Positions 1 through 5,819 of a DNA stretch of 8,678 nucleotides are shown here, piece by piece. The translations under genes and the position numbers were made by a program. The notes beneath the pieces are model-generated. The model saw nothing but the letters and a program-made list of their open reading frames with translations. It was not told the origin of the DNA and did no database searches. The number at the start of each line of letters is the position of its first letter. Within the stretch, counting starts at the first letter, position 1. The DNA is from Kocuria sp. p3-SID1428 (lineage in GTDB: Bacteria; Actinomycetota; Actinomycetes; Actinomycetales; Micrococcaceae): contig NZ_JALXVH010000077.1 of assembly GCF_025149945.1 (NCBI RefSeq), forward strand, positions 1-8,678, given 5' to 3'.

Positions 1-10
1 GGGCCCCGCC

Positions 11-33
11 CCGCCCCCGTCGTCAGGGGGCGG
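11..33 (-). terminator. Intrinsic terminator of the gabT-amidase unit
   Basis: Read on the minus strand, CCGCCCCC and GGGGGCGG form a perfect 8-bp stem around a 7-nt loop, beginning 3 nt after the amidase stop codon. No U-tract follows, as is common in G+C-rich actinobacteria. Position and stem strength make it the end of the leftward transcript. Confidence 0.75.
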
Positions 34-36
34 TGC

Positions 37-846
37 TCAGCCGCGCTCCCACCGGGTGTAGAGATCGGGGCGGCGCTGCTGCAGGTAGGGGATCTCGGTG
101 CGGGAGGCGCGCAGGTCCGCCAGATCCAGATCCGCGACGATCAGCTCGGGCGCCTCTCCTGCGCGGGCCAGGTCGCGCCCGCGGGGTCCGGCGATCACGC
201 TGCGTCCGTCGTAACGGATCCCGTCCTCCTCGCCGGCGTGATTGGCATAGGCCACGATCGCGTGATTCTCCAGCGCCCGGGCCCGCAGCAGCACCTCGGA
301 GACCTCCGGGAAGCCCTCGGACATCGCTGTCGGAGCCAGGATCACCTCCGCGCCGGCGACAGCGGCGGCGCGCACGATCTCGGGGAACTCCACGTCGAAG
401 CAGATCACGATCGAGACCGGCACGCCCAGCAGCTCGACGACGGCGGGAGCCTGCTCGGAAGGGGAGAAGGCGGCCGCCTCGTCCCCGCCGAAGAGGTGGA
501 CCTTGCCGTAGTCGAGCAGGCGGCTGCCGTCGGCGTCGAAGAGCGCGGCGCGGATCTGCCACGGCCCGTCCGGGGCAGAACCCGGTTCCTGGGCGGGGAA
601 GCTGACCACCGCGGCGATCCCGATCTGCCGGCAGGCCTGCGCTACCTGCTTCAGGGCATCGGCGATCGCCTGCGGATCGGCTGCCGCGCGCACGGCGCGC
701 GGGGCATAGCCGGTCAGGAACAGCTCCGGGGTCACGAGAACGTCGGCTCCGCGATCGGCGGCCGCTCGCATGCCGTCGACAACCGTGGCCAGATTGGCCT
801 CGACATCGTTGACGACCGCGTGCTCCTGCAGAACTGCCAGCCTCAT
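37..846 (-). CDS. Carbon-nitrogen hydrolase (nitrilase superfamily amidase), DavA-like
   Basis: A 269-residue single-domain cytoplasmic amidase of the nitrilase superfamily, which hydrolyses non-peptide C-N bonds to give an acid and ammonia. The catalytic triad is visible: Glu41 in TPELFLTGY, Lys115 in DYGKVHLFG and Cys149 in ICFDVEFPE. Length is normal for the family (about 260-280). The ATG at 846 is preceded by AGGAGGAG (complement of 850-857), an excellent ribosome-binding site. It lies 30 bp downstream of the gabT-type gene on the same strand and probably shares its transcript. From memory, the FLTGY, KVHLFG and C-terminal RRPDLY segments resemble delta-aminovaleramidase (DavA) of Pseudomonas, which makes 5-aminovalerate for an aminotransferase; the neighbour fits that. 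Superfamily membership is secure. The substrate is inference: another omega-amidase or a general aliphatic amidase is possible. Confidence 0.9.
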   Translation of the reverse strand: MRLAVLQEHAVVNDVEANLATVVDGMRAAADRGADVLVTPELFLTGYAPRAVRAAADPQAIADALKQVAQACRQIGIAAVVSFPAQEPGSAPDGPWQIRAALFDADGSRLLDYGKVHLFGGDEAAAFSPSEQAPAVVELLGVPVSIVICFDVEFPEIVRAAAVAGAEVILAPTAMSEGFPEVSEVLLRARALENHAIVAYANHAGEEDGIRYDGRSVIAGPRGRDLARAGEAPELIVADLDLADLRASRTEIPYLQQRRPDLYTRWERG

Positions 847-849
847 GGG

Positions 850-857
850 CTCCTCCT
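850..857 (-). promoter_or_regulatory. Ribosome-binding site of the amidase gene
   Basis: The complement reads AGGAGGAG, close to the ideal anti-16S match, 3-6 nt before the ATG at 846. It sits in the 30-bp gap after the gabT stop, so the amidase has its own strong translation start inside the shared transcript. Confidence 0.75.
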
Positions 858-876
858 CGTCCGGTGCGGGACCGGC

Positions 877-2208
877 TCAGGCCTGGGCCGCGAAGGCCTC
901 CTCGAGGACGTCGAGGCCCTCGTTGAGCAGATCATCGCTGATCACCAGGGGCGGGAGGAAGCGCAGCACGTTGCCATAGGTGCCCGCCGTCAGGGTGATG
1001 ACGCCGGCGGCGTGGCAGGCAGCGTTGACGGCCTTGGTCAGCTCGGGATCCGGGGTGGTGGTGCCCGGCTTGACGATCTCCACGGCCATCATGGCGCCGC
1101 GGCCGCGGATCTCGCCGATGGCCTCGTGCTTCTCGGCCAGCTGCCCGAGGCGCTCGCGGAAGATCGCCTCGATCTCGCGGGCGCGGCCCGAGAGGGCCTC
1201 CTGCTCCATGGTCTCGATCGAGCCCAGGGTGGCGGCGCAGGCCACGGGGTTGCCGCCGTAAGTGCCGCCCAGTCCGGAGGCGTGCACCGCGTCCATGATC
1301 TCGGCGCGGCCGGTGACCGCGGACAGCGGCAGGCCGCCGGCGATGCCCTTGGCGGTGGTGATCAGATCCGGGACCACGCCCTCGTGATCGCAGGCGAACC
1401 AGTCGCCGGTGCGGCAGAAGCCGGTCTGGACCTCGTCGGCGATGAAGACGATGCCGTTGTCGCGGCACCACTGGGCGATCTTGGCCAGCCAGCCCGACGG
1501 CGGGACGATGAAGCCGCCCTCGCCCTGGATCGGCTCGATGATCACAGCGGCCACGTTCTGGGCGCCGACCTGCGCGGTCACGGCCGTGGTGAAGGCCTCG
1601 AAGGCATCGTCGGTGATCGTCTCGGCATCGCCGCTCCAGCGGTACGGGTAGGCCATGGGCATGCGGTAGACGTCCGAGGCGAACGGTCCGAACCCGTGCT
1701 TATACGGCATGTTCTTGGCCGTCAGCGCCATCGTGAGGTTCGTGCGGCCGTGGTAGGCGTGGTCGAACGCGATCACGGCGGTGCGCCCGGTGTGATGGCG
1801 GGCGATCTTGATCGCGTTCTCGACGGCCTCGGCGCCCGAGTTGAACAGCGCGGTGCGCTTGTCGTGATCGCCGGGGGTCAGCTCGTTGAGCTTCTCGGCG
1901 ACCTGCGTGTACTCCTCGTACGGGGTGACCATGAAGCAGGTGTGGGTGAAGTCCTCGAGCTGGGCCTGGGCGCGCTCGACCACGCGCTGGGCGGAGGCGC
2001 CCACGGAGGTCACGGCGATGCCCGAGCCCATGTCGATCAGCTGGTTGCCGTCCACGTCGACGACGATCCCGCCGCCGGCCCTCTCCACGTAGACCGGAAG
2101 TCCCACACCCACGCCAGCGGAGACGGCCCGCTTGGTGCGCTGGTGCAGCTCCTGGCTGCGGGGCCCGGGGATGGCGGTGCGCAGCTCGCGCTTCTGGGGG
2201 ACGGACAT
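877..2208 (-). CDS. gabT: 4-aminobutyrate (GABA)/5-aminovalerate aminotransferase, class III
   Basis: A 443-residue PLP-dependent class-III aminotransferase that moves the omega-amino group of GABA (or 5-aminovalerate) to 2-oxoglutarate, giving a semialdehyde and glutamate. Visible are the phosphate-binding NSGAEAVENAIKIAR (residues 123-137), IIEPIQGEGGF (223-233), FIADEVQTGF with Asp258 holding the pyridine nitrogen, TTAKGIAGG with Lys287 as the Schiff-base lysine, and GGTYGGNP (314-321). Length is slightly above E. coli GabT (426). The ATG at 2208 was chosen because AGGGAG lies 5 nt before it; a GTG at 2304 would add 32 unconserved-looking residues and has no ribosome-binding site. It is the first gene of the leftward unit, followed by the amidase, with a LysR-type gene diverging upstream. 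No semialdehyde dehydrogenase is in the window. The GabT family is clear; GABA versus 5-aminovalerate cannot be decided here. Confidence 0.92.
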   Translation of the reverse strand: MSVPQKRELRTAIPGPRSQELHQRTKRAVSAGVGVGLPVYVERAGGGIVVDVDGNQLIDMGSGIAVTSVGASAQRVVERAQAQLEDFTHTCFMVTPYEEYTQVAEKLNELTPGDHDKRTALFNSGAEAVENAIKIARHHTGRTAVIAFDHAYHGRTNLTMALTAKNMPYKHGFGPFASDVYRMPMAYPYRWSGDAETITDDAFEAFTTAVTAQVGAQNVAAVIIEPIQGEGGFIVPPSGWLAKIAQWCRDNGIVFIADEVQTGFCRTGDWFACDHEGVVPDLITTAKGIAGGLPLSAVTGRAEIMDAVHASGLGGTYGGNPVACAATLGSIETMEQEALSGRAREIEAIFRERLGQLAEKHEAIGEIRGRGAMMAVEIVKPGTTTPDPELTKAVNAACHAAGVITLTAGTYGNVLRFLPPLVISDDLLNEGLDVLEEAFAAQA

Positions 2209-2213
2209 GACTG

Positions 2214-2219
2214 CTCCCT
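2214..2219 (-). promoter_or_regulatory. Ribosome-binding site deciding the gabT start
   Basis: The complement reads AGGGAG, 5 nt before the ATG at 2208. The in-frame GTG at 2304 has no comparable purine-rich site, so this element fixes the start at 2208. Confidence 0.65.
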
Positions 2220-2328
2220 GGTGCTCGATCGGTGCGGTCGCGGCGGGCGCTGCGCGGTGTCCTGACGCGCGCGGCGCCTGGGGCGCGATGGTGATGGGGA
2301 CCACTGTCGCGGCAGGATGCCTATGCTG

Positions 2329-2367
2329 TCCAATATCGCTTCTCGATGATCACCATGCGTTATTGGA
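2329..2367. promoter_or_regulatory. Inverted repeat, candidate LysR-type operator
   Basis: TCCAATATCG (2329-2338) and CGTTATTGGA (2358-2367) are inverted copies matching at 9 of 10 positions, 7 of them consecutive (TCCAATA/TATTGGA), 19 bp apart. The element lies in the shared gap between the divergent gabT and LysR-type genes, 14 bp before the regulator's GTG. It is the most A+T-rich stretch around. Inside it, ATCG-N5-CGAT (2335-2347) is a smaller dyad that overlaps a T-N11-A pattern (2334-2346), the core form of LysR-type binding sites. Such regulators normally bind between themselves and a divergent target, so this is the natural operator and probably overlaps both promoters. No confident -35/-10 pair could be assigned to either gene. 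Confidence 0.6.
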
Positions 2368-2380
2368 ATAGGGGTGGGGT

Positions 2381-3286
2381 GTGGACCTGCGTGCGCTGAG
2401 ATGCCTGGTCGCGGTGGCCGAGGAGGGCACGGTCACTGCCGGGGCGGCCCGCCTGGGGATGGGCCAGCCCGCGGTCAGTCGGCAGGTCCTGCAGCTCGAG
2501 CGGCAGCTGCGCGTGCGCCTGTTCGAGCGCGAGGGCGCGCGCATGCGCCTGAGCGCGGCCGGACAGCAGCTGCTGCCCGGCGCCCAGGAGCTGCTGCGCG
2601 CAGCCGAGGCCCTCGTGGACACCGCCGCCGATGCCGCGGCCGGGTCCCTGCAGCGTGTGCGGATCGCAGCCGCCGGAACCACCCGCGACGACGTCGTGGC
2701 GCCCTGGCTGGCCGAGTGGTCGCCGGCCGCGCCGCTGGCCTCGGTCCTCGAGGCGCCCGTGGACTCCCTCTACCCGGCGCTGCGCCGCGGAGCGGACCTG
2801 GCGGTGGCGCCGGTCGCACCCACGGCGGGGCTCGCCTCGATCGAGGTCGCGCAGCTGGGGCTGTGGGCCTATGCCTCGCCGCGGCATCCGCAGGCCGGGG
2901 CCGGATCCCTCACGGTGCGCGAGCTGGCGCAGTCCGAGCTGCTGCTGCTCGAGCGCAGCTTCCACGCCCGGCGCCGGCTCGATGCTGCCTTCGAGGCCGC
3001 CGGGCTCGGTGTCGAGCCTCTGGCCGAGGTCGGCTCGCCCGTCGTCGCGCAGGCGCTCGCGGCCTCGGGGCGCGGGCTGTGCGTGGTCAGCGACGATCCG
3101 CGCTTCGACCTGGTGCCGCTGGCGATCCTCGACGACGACGGCGAGCCCGTGACCATCCGCCTGCATGCCGCCTGGGATCCGGAGCACCACGCCGCTGCTC
3201 GGCTGGGGGAGCTGGCCCGCGACCTCCGCCGCTTCGCCCGGCAGCGATACCCGCAGCCGGGGCAGGGCGGCGGGATGCGCGCATGA
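2381..3286 (+). CDS. LysR-family transcriptional regulator
   Basis: A 301-residue LysR-type regulator of normal family length. Residues 1-60 form the winged helix-turn-helix: [20 protein letters not shown], then [19 protein letters not shown] (recognition helix) and [16 protein letters not shown]. Residues from about 90 to 290 form the effector-binding part. The GTG start at 2381 is the usual N-terminus of the family ([14 protein letters not shown]) and follows a G-rich AGGGG (2370-2374). It diverges from the gabT-amidase unit, which suggests it controls that unit, perhaps in response to an omega-amino acid or its amide, and represses itself. The effector is unknown. The C-terminal domain is alanine-rich and weakly conserved to the eye, so no subgroup is assigned. 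The stop codon is only 16 bp from prfB, but functional relation to prfB is unlikely. Confidence 0.9.
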   Translation: MDLRALRCLVAVAEEGTVTAGAARLGMGQPAVSRQVLQLERQLRVRLFEREGARMRLSAAGQQLLPGAQELLRAAEALVDTAADAAAGSLQRVRIAAAGTTRDDVVAPWLAEWSPAAPLASVLEAPVDSLYPALRRGADLAVAPVAPTAGLASIEVAQLGLWAYASPRHPQAGAGSLTVRELAQSELLLLERSFHARRRLDAAFEAAGLGVEPLAEVGSPVVAQALAASGRGLCVVSDDPRFDLVPLAILDDDGEPVTIRLHAAWDPEHHAAARLGELARDLRRFARQRYPQPGQGGGMRA

Positions 3287-3288
3287 AC

Positions 3289-3302
3289 TAGGCTGTGTCC
3301 CT
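3289..3302 (+). promoter_or_regulatory. Candidate -10 element of a leaderless prfB promoter
   Basis: TAGGCT (3289-3294) fits the actinobacterial -10 form TANNNT and ends 8 nt before the prfB ATG (3303). That is about where transcription would start on the A of the ATG. No Shine-Dalgarno sequence lies between the lysR stop (3286) and the ATG. No good -35 is seen upstream. The best reading is a leaderless mRNA, which is common in actinobacteria, but it rests on spacing alone. Confidence 0.45.
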
Positions 3303-4424
3303 ATGGCCACCACAGACTTTCCCGCGGAGATCAGCTCTCTGCGCTCCACCTACTCGTCCATCACCGAGGTCGTCGACATCGACGCCCTGCGCGCAGAGGT
3401 GGCGCAGCTCAATGAGCAGGCGGCCGCCCCCGATCTCTGGGACGACGTCGAGAACGCACAGAAGCTGACCTCGCAGCTCTCGCACAAGCAGTCGCAGCTC
3501 AAGCGGCTCGACGCCCTCGGCGAGCGGATCGAGGACATCGAGGTCATGGTCCAGCTGGCCGAGGAGGAGGACGACGCCGACACCCTCGCCCTCGCCGAGG
3601 AGGAGCTCGTCTCCGTGCGCAAGGACCTGGCCCAGCTCGAGATCACCACGCTGCTGTCGGGCGAATACGACGAGCGCGACGCCGTCGTGACCATCCGCGC
3701 CGGCGCCGGCGGCGTCGATGCCGCGGACTTCGCCGAGATCCTCATGCGCATGTACCTGCGCTGGGCCGAGCGCCACGGCTACCCGACCAAGGTCCTGGAC
3801 ACCTCCTACGCGGAGGAGGCGGGGCTGAAGTCGGCGACCTTCGAGGTCAAGACCCCGTACGCCTTCGGCACCCTGTCGGTCGAGGCCGGCACCCACCGCC
3901 TGGTGCGCATCTCGCCGTTCGACAACCAGGGCCGCCGCCAGACGTCGTTCGCGGCGGTGGAGGTCATTCCGCTGATCGAGTCGGACGACACGATCGAGAT
4001 CCCGGAGAACGAGCTGAAGATCGATGTCTTCCGCTCCTCGGGCCCGGGCGGTCAGTCCGTGAACACCACGGACTCGGCGGTGCGCATGACCCACATCCCC
4101 ACGGGGATCGTGGTGTCCATGCAGAACGAGAAGTCGCAGATCCAGAACCGCGCCGCTGCCCTGCGCGTGCTGCAGTCGCGCATCCTCCTGCAGCGCAAGC
4201 AGGAGGCGGACGCCAAGAAGAAGGAGATGGCCGGCGACGTCAAGGCGTCGTGGGGCGATCAGATGCGCTCCTACGTGCTGAATCCGTACCAGATGGTCAA
4301 GGACCTGCGCACGAACCACGAGGAGGGCAACCCCTCCTCCGTGTTCGACGGCCAGATCGACGATTTCGTGGACGCGGGCATCCGCTGGCGGGCCGGTGCG
4401 ACCGCCGATCCGTCCGAGGGGTGA
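3303..4424 (+). CDS. prfB: Peptide chain release factor 2 (RF2)
   Basis: A 373-residue class-I release factor that reads UGA and UAA in the ribosomal A site and triggers peptide release. It shows an acidic, coiled-coil-rich N-terminal domain (about 1-110), the SPF stop-codon-reading tripeptide at 204-206 (RF2 type, not the PxT of RF1) and the catalytic GGQ at 249-251 within [16 protein letters not shown]. Length and GGQ position match E. coli RF2 closely. The reading frame is open throughout: the in-frame UGA and upstream Shine-Dalgarno-like sequence of the autoregulatory +1 frameshift known from E. coli are absent near codon 26. The ATG at 3303 is chosen because the frame upstream would run 120 bp into lysR. 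smpB starts 9 bp after the stop, so the two are probably co-transcribed. The gene's own stop is TGA, which RF2 itself reads. Confidence 0.96.
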   Translation: MATTDFPAEISSLRSTYSSITEVVDIDALRAEVAQLNEQAAAPDLWDDVENAQKLTSQLSHKQSQLKRLDALGERIEDIEVMVQLAEEEDDADTLALAEEELVSVRKDLAQLEITTLLSGEYDERDAVVTIRAGAGGVDAADFAEILMRMYLRWAERHGYPTKVLDTSYAEEAGLKSATFEVKTPYAFGTLSVEAGTHRLVRISPFDNQGRRQTSFAAVEVIPLIESDDTIEIPENELKIDVFRSSGPGGQSVNTTDSAVRMTHIPTGIVVSMQNEKSQIQNRAAALRVLQSRILLQRKQEADAKKKEMAGDVKASWGDQMRSYVLNPYQMVKDLRTNHEEGNPSSVFDGQIDDFVDAGIRWRAGATADPSEG

Positions 4425-4433
4425 TCACGCCGC

Positions 4434-4928
4434 ATGGCGACCAAGAAGAAGAAGCAGAACGACGACGGCCGTGACGTCGTCGCCAACAACAAGAAGGCCC
4501 GGCACGACTACGAGGTCCTCGACACCTACGAGGCCGGGATCGCCCTGATGGGCACCGAGGTGAAGTCGCTGCGCATGGGCCGCGCCACGCTGGTGGACGG
4601 CTACTGCGCCTTCGACCGCCGCGGGGAGCTGTGGCTCGAGAACGTGAACATCCCGGAGTACCTGCAGGGCTCCTGGACCAACCACTCCGCCAAGCGCCGC
4701 CGCAAGCTGCTGCTGCACGCCTCCGAGCTGGACAAGATCGCGCAGAAGACCCGGGAGCCCGGCTTCACGATCGTCCCGCTGAGCATGTACTTCCGCGATG
4801 GCAAGCGCGTGAAGGTGGAGATCGGCGTGGCCCGCGGCAAGCGTGAGTACGACAAGCGCCAGGCCCTGCGCGAGGCCCAGGACAATCGCGAGGCCCAGCG
4901 CGCCATGCGCTACCGCAACATGCGCTGA
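4434..4928 (+). CDS. smpB: SsrA-binding protein SmpB
   Basis: A 164-residue SmpB, the partner that carries alanyl-tmRNA into stalled ribosomes for trans-translation. Family signatures are GTEVKSLR (40-47), DGYCAF (55-60), NIPEYLQGSWTNH (72-84) followed by a basic RRRKLLLH, and VARGKREYDKR (132-142) leading into the basic C-terminal tail that enters the mRNA channel. A lysine-rich start (MATKKKKQ) is typical. A possible ribosome-binding site GAGGGG (4416-4421) overlaps the end of prfB. The spacing of 9 bp from prfB suggests one transcript, ending at the hairpin at 4950-4973. Its RNA partner ssrA begins 134 bp downstream from its own promoter. In many actinobacteria ftsE and ftsX stand between prfB and smpB; here nothing does. 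Confidence 0.96.
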   Translation: MATKKKKQNDDGRDVVANNKKARHDYEVLDTYEAGIALMGTEVKSLRMGRATLVDGYCAFDRRGELWLENVNIPEYLQGSWTNHSAKRRRKLLLHASELDKIAQKTREPGFTIVPLSMYFRDGKRVKVEIGVARGKREYDKRQALREAQDNREAQRAMRYRNMR

Positions 4929-4949
4929 AGGCCGCTTCGGCACCTGTCG

Positions 4950-4979
4950 CCCCGTCGGCTGCGGTCGGCGGGGTGTTGT
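4950..4979 (+). terminator. Terminator after prfB-smpB
   Basis: CCCCGTCG (4950-4957) pairs with CGGCGGGG (4966-4973), 8 bp including one G-U, around an 8-nt loop, and is followed by TGTTGT. It lies 21 nt after the smpB stop. Its tail overlaps the -35 of the ssrA promoter, so the two units are packed tightly. Confidence 0.6.
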
Positions 4980-5004
4980 CGTCCCGGGCGTCGAGCAGTA
5001 GACT
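4976..5004 (+). promoter_or_regulatory. Promoter of ssrA (TTGTCG-N17-TAGACT)
   Basis: TTGTCG (4976-4981) and TAGACT (4999-5004) are separated by exactly 17 bp and fit the housekeeping actinobacterial sigma factor's -35 and -10. Transcription would start near 5011, giving a precursor with about 50 nt of 5' leader. RNase P removes this leader from tmRNA precursors in characterised bacteria. Confidence 0.6.
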
Positions 5005-5062
5005 GGTGTGTCCGGCAACGGCCCTCAGGGGCAGTCGTCGGAGCTGGTTGACAACAGCATAT

Positions 5063-5434
5063 GGGGATGATCGGTTTCGACGGTGTGAGTCGATTCTGGT
5101 GAAGCGGGCCGAGAACGCACAGTCATCTCGTTAATGTCCTGTGCAAACCAATAAGTGCCGAATCCAAGCGCACTGACTTCGCTCTCGCTGCCTGATTGAG
5201 CTAGCGACAGCAGTCTGTCAGCCCGGGGTCGCCTTCGCCCCGGTGTCTGGCATCAGCTAGAAGGCCACTGCTTCAGCCGTACGTCGCGGACGGCTGGTGA
5301 ACACTTACGCGACTGAGCCTGTTGGTCAAGAGGTGTGCTACAAGGACCAGGGCTGAGAAAATCCACAGCACACTGCGCCCGGAGAAGCCCGGAAGAAGCT
5401 GCACCGGACGGGGGTTCAATTCCCCCCATCTCCA
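5063..5434 (+). ncRNA. ssrA: Transfer-messenger RNA (tmRNA, 10Sa RNA)
   Basis: A complete one-piece tmRNA of 372 nt before CCA addition. The tRNA-like ends pair over seven positions: GGGGATG (5063-5069) with CATCTCC (5427-5433), one being G-U, and A5434 is the discriminator. The D-like element GGTTTCGAC (5073-5081) and the T arm (GGGGG-TTCAATT-CCCCC, 5410-5426) are canonical. An H-type pseudoknot before the tag is visible: CGAGA/TCTCG (5110-5114 with 5126-5130) and GCACAG/CTGTGC (5117-5122 with 5139-5144). The tag frame is at 5157-5195. CCA is not encoded: CAT follows the discriminator, so CCA must be added after transcription. It works with SmpB, encoded just upstream, to release stalled ribosomes and mark the product for proteolysis. 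A promoter lies at 4976-5004 and a strong terminator at 5459-5490. Confidence 0.97.
5157..5195 (+). other. ssrA: tmRNA tag reading frame, AESKRTDFALAA
   Basis: The frame GCC-GAA-...-GCC-TGA encodes AESKRTDFALAA and stop. The ending ALAA is the universal degradation signal recognised by ClpXP-type proteases. The resume codon is GCC, and the 12-residue length and AxSxR...ALAA form are typical of actinobacterial tags. The alanine charged on the tmRNA is added before the first encoded alanine. The stop is TGA, read by the RF2 whose gene lies in the same block. Confidence 0.93.
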
Positions 5435-5458
5435 CATGTGATGCCCCGTGCATCGGCG

Positions 5459-5490
5459 GAGCGCCCCGGACCATTCAGTCCGGGGCGCTC
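5459..5490 (+). terminator. Intrinsic terminator of ssrA
   Basis: GAGCGCCCCGGAC (5459-5471) and GTCCGGGGCGCTC (5478-5490) pair perfectly over 13 bp with a 6-nt loop (CATTCA), starting 24 nt after the mature tmRNA end. TGCGTTGTG follows, only weakly T-rich. Being a perfect dyad it could also act on the other strand, but no leftward gene abuts it. Confidence 0.85.
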
Positions 5491-5572
5491 TGCGTTGTGC
5501 CCGCATCCGCCTCCGGGCGCTGGCTGCACCCCTCGGAGGACCGCTGCGCGTCCCTGCCGTCGCATCGCTCGT

Positions 5573-5629
5573 CGAGTCGACGCTTCCCTGCGCGAAAACC
5601 GCACCATCGCACAGGGACGCGTCGATTCG
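5573..5629. repeat. Long imperfect inverted repeat with 13-nt loop
   Basis: Positions 5573-5594 pair with 5608-5629. Over 22 positions there are 19 Watson-Crick pairs, one G-U (5576 with 5626) and two mismatches (5584 with 5618, 5591 with 5611). The loop is AAAACCGCACCAT. No T-tract follows on either strand, so it is not an ordinary terminator. The 3' arm also has a perfect 10-bp complement further upstream, CGCGTCCCTG at 5547-5556 with CAGGGACGCG at 5612-5621, so two structures would exclude each other. Function is unknown: a leader switch, a small RNA, or a DNA site are all open. Confidence 0.6.
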
Positions 5630-5714
5630 GTGGGGGAGCAGGAGCCGGTCGGAGGGTCGTCGCGGACCTCCATGCGGCGGGATTCACAGCCGAAGAAGCT
5701 GACAAGTCGGCTCT

Positions 5715-5728
5715 CAGGTGTTTACCTG
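5715..5728. promoter_or_regulatory. Palindrome CAGGT-N4-ACCTG, candidate operator
   Basis: CAGGTGTTTACCTG is a dyad with 5-bp arms, 91 bp before the transporter ATG and 27 bp before the -10-like GTTAAT (5756-5761). Its location suits a regulator-binding site for the transporter gene. Short dyads occur by chance in G+C-rich DNA, though this one is richer in A and T than its surroundings. Confidence 0.3.
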
Positions 5729-5819
5729 GGGGCGCACAAGATCTGAAAGCTGTCTGTTAATCGCTGCCCGGGCGGTTCCGTGTCGGAGCCGCAGGATCGA
5801 GGCGGCACGGAAGGAACGC

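Larger units (their letters stand above)
5491..5819. other. Gene-free stretch between ssrA and the BCCT transporter
   Basis: I find no credible gene in these 329 bases: short open frames on both strands lack ribosome-binding sites and recognisable protein. The stretch holds, in order, a large imperfect hairpin (5573-5629) with a competing partner at 5547-5556, a bulged hairpin GGAGG(G)TC/GACCTCC (5651-5671), an inverted repeat AGCCGA/TCGGCT (5688-5712), the palindrome at 5715-5728, a -10-like GTTAAT (5756-5761) without a clear -35, and the ribosome-binding site AAGGA (5811-5815) of the transporter. No repeat of the tmRNA 3' end is present, so nothing suggests an element integrated at ssrA inside this window. 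Confidence 0.6.

Noticed and set aside
238..2265. A 675-residue open frame on the plus strand opposite the amidase and gabT
   Set aside because: It is antisense to two genes with intact catalytic motifs and has the same G/D/H/R-rich shadow composition.
3165..3302. A 46-residue N-terminal extension of RF2
   Set aside because: It would overlap lysR by about 120 bp, and the encoded residues do not resemble RF2; the normal N-terminus begins at 3303.
2360..3349. A 329-residue minus-strand frame opposite the LysR-type gene
   Set aside because: It shows no recognisable domain, covers the LysR-type gene and runs into prfB; the plus-strand frame has a clear helix-turn-helix.
3357..3400. Programmed +1 frameshift site in prfB
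   Set aside because: The frame is open across codons 20-32 with no in-frame UGA and no CUU-UGA slippery sequence.
5048..5053. Perfect TTGACA just before ssrA as a -35 element
   Set aside because: It lies only 9 bp before the mature tmRNA, and its -10 would fall inside the RNA with nothing suitable there. The TTGTCG-N17-TAGACT pair upstream is better placed.
5335..5760. A 141-residue open frame running from the tmRNA into the spacer
   Set aside because: It starts inside the structured tmRNA and crosses the 13-bp terminator; no domain or ribosome-binding site is seen.
5718..5819. An upstream GTG start for the transporter giving 34 more residues
   Set aside because: There is no ribosome-binding site, the start lies inside the palindrome, and the extra residues are unlike the acidic N-terminus. 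AAGGA precedes the ATG at 5820.
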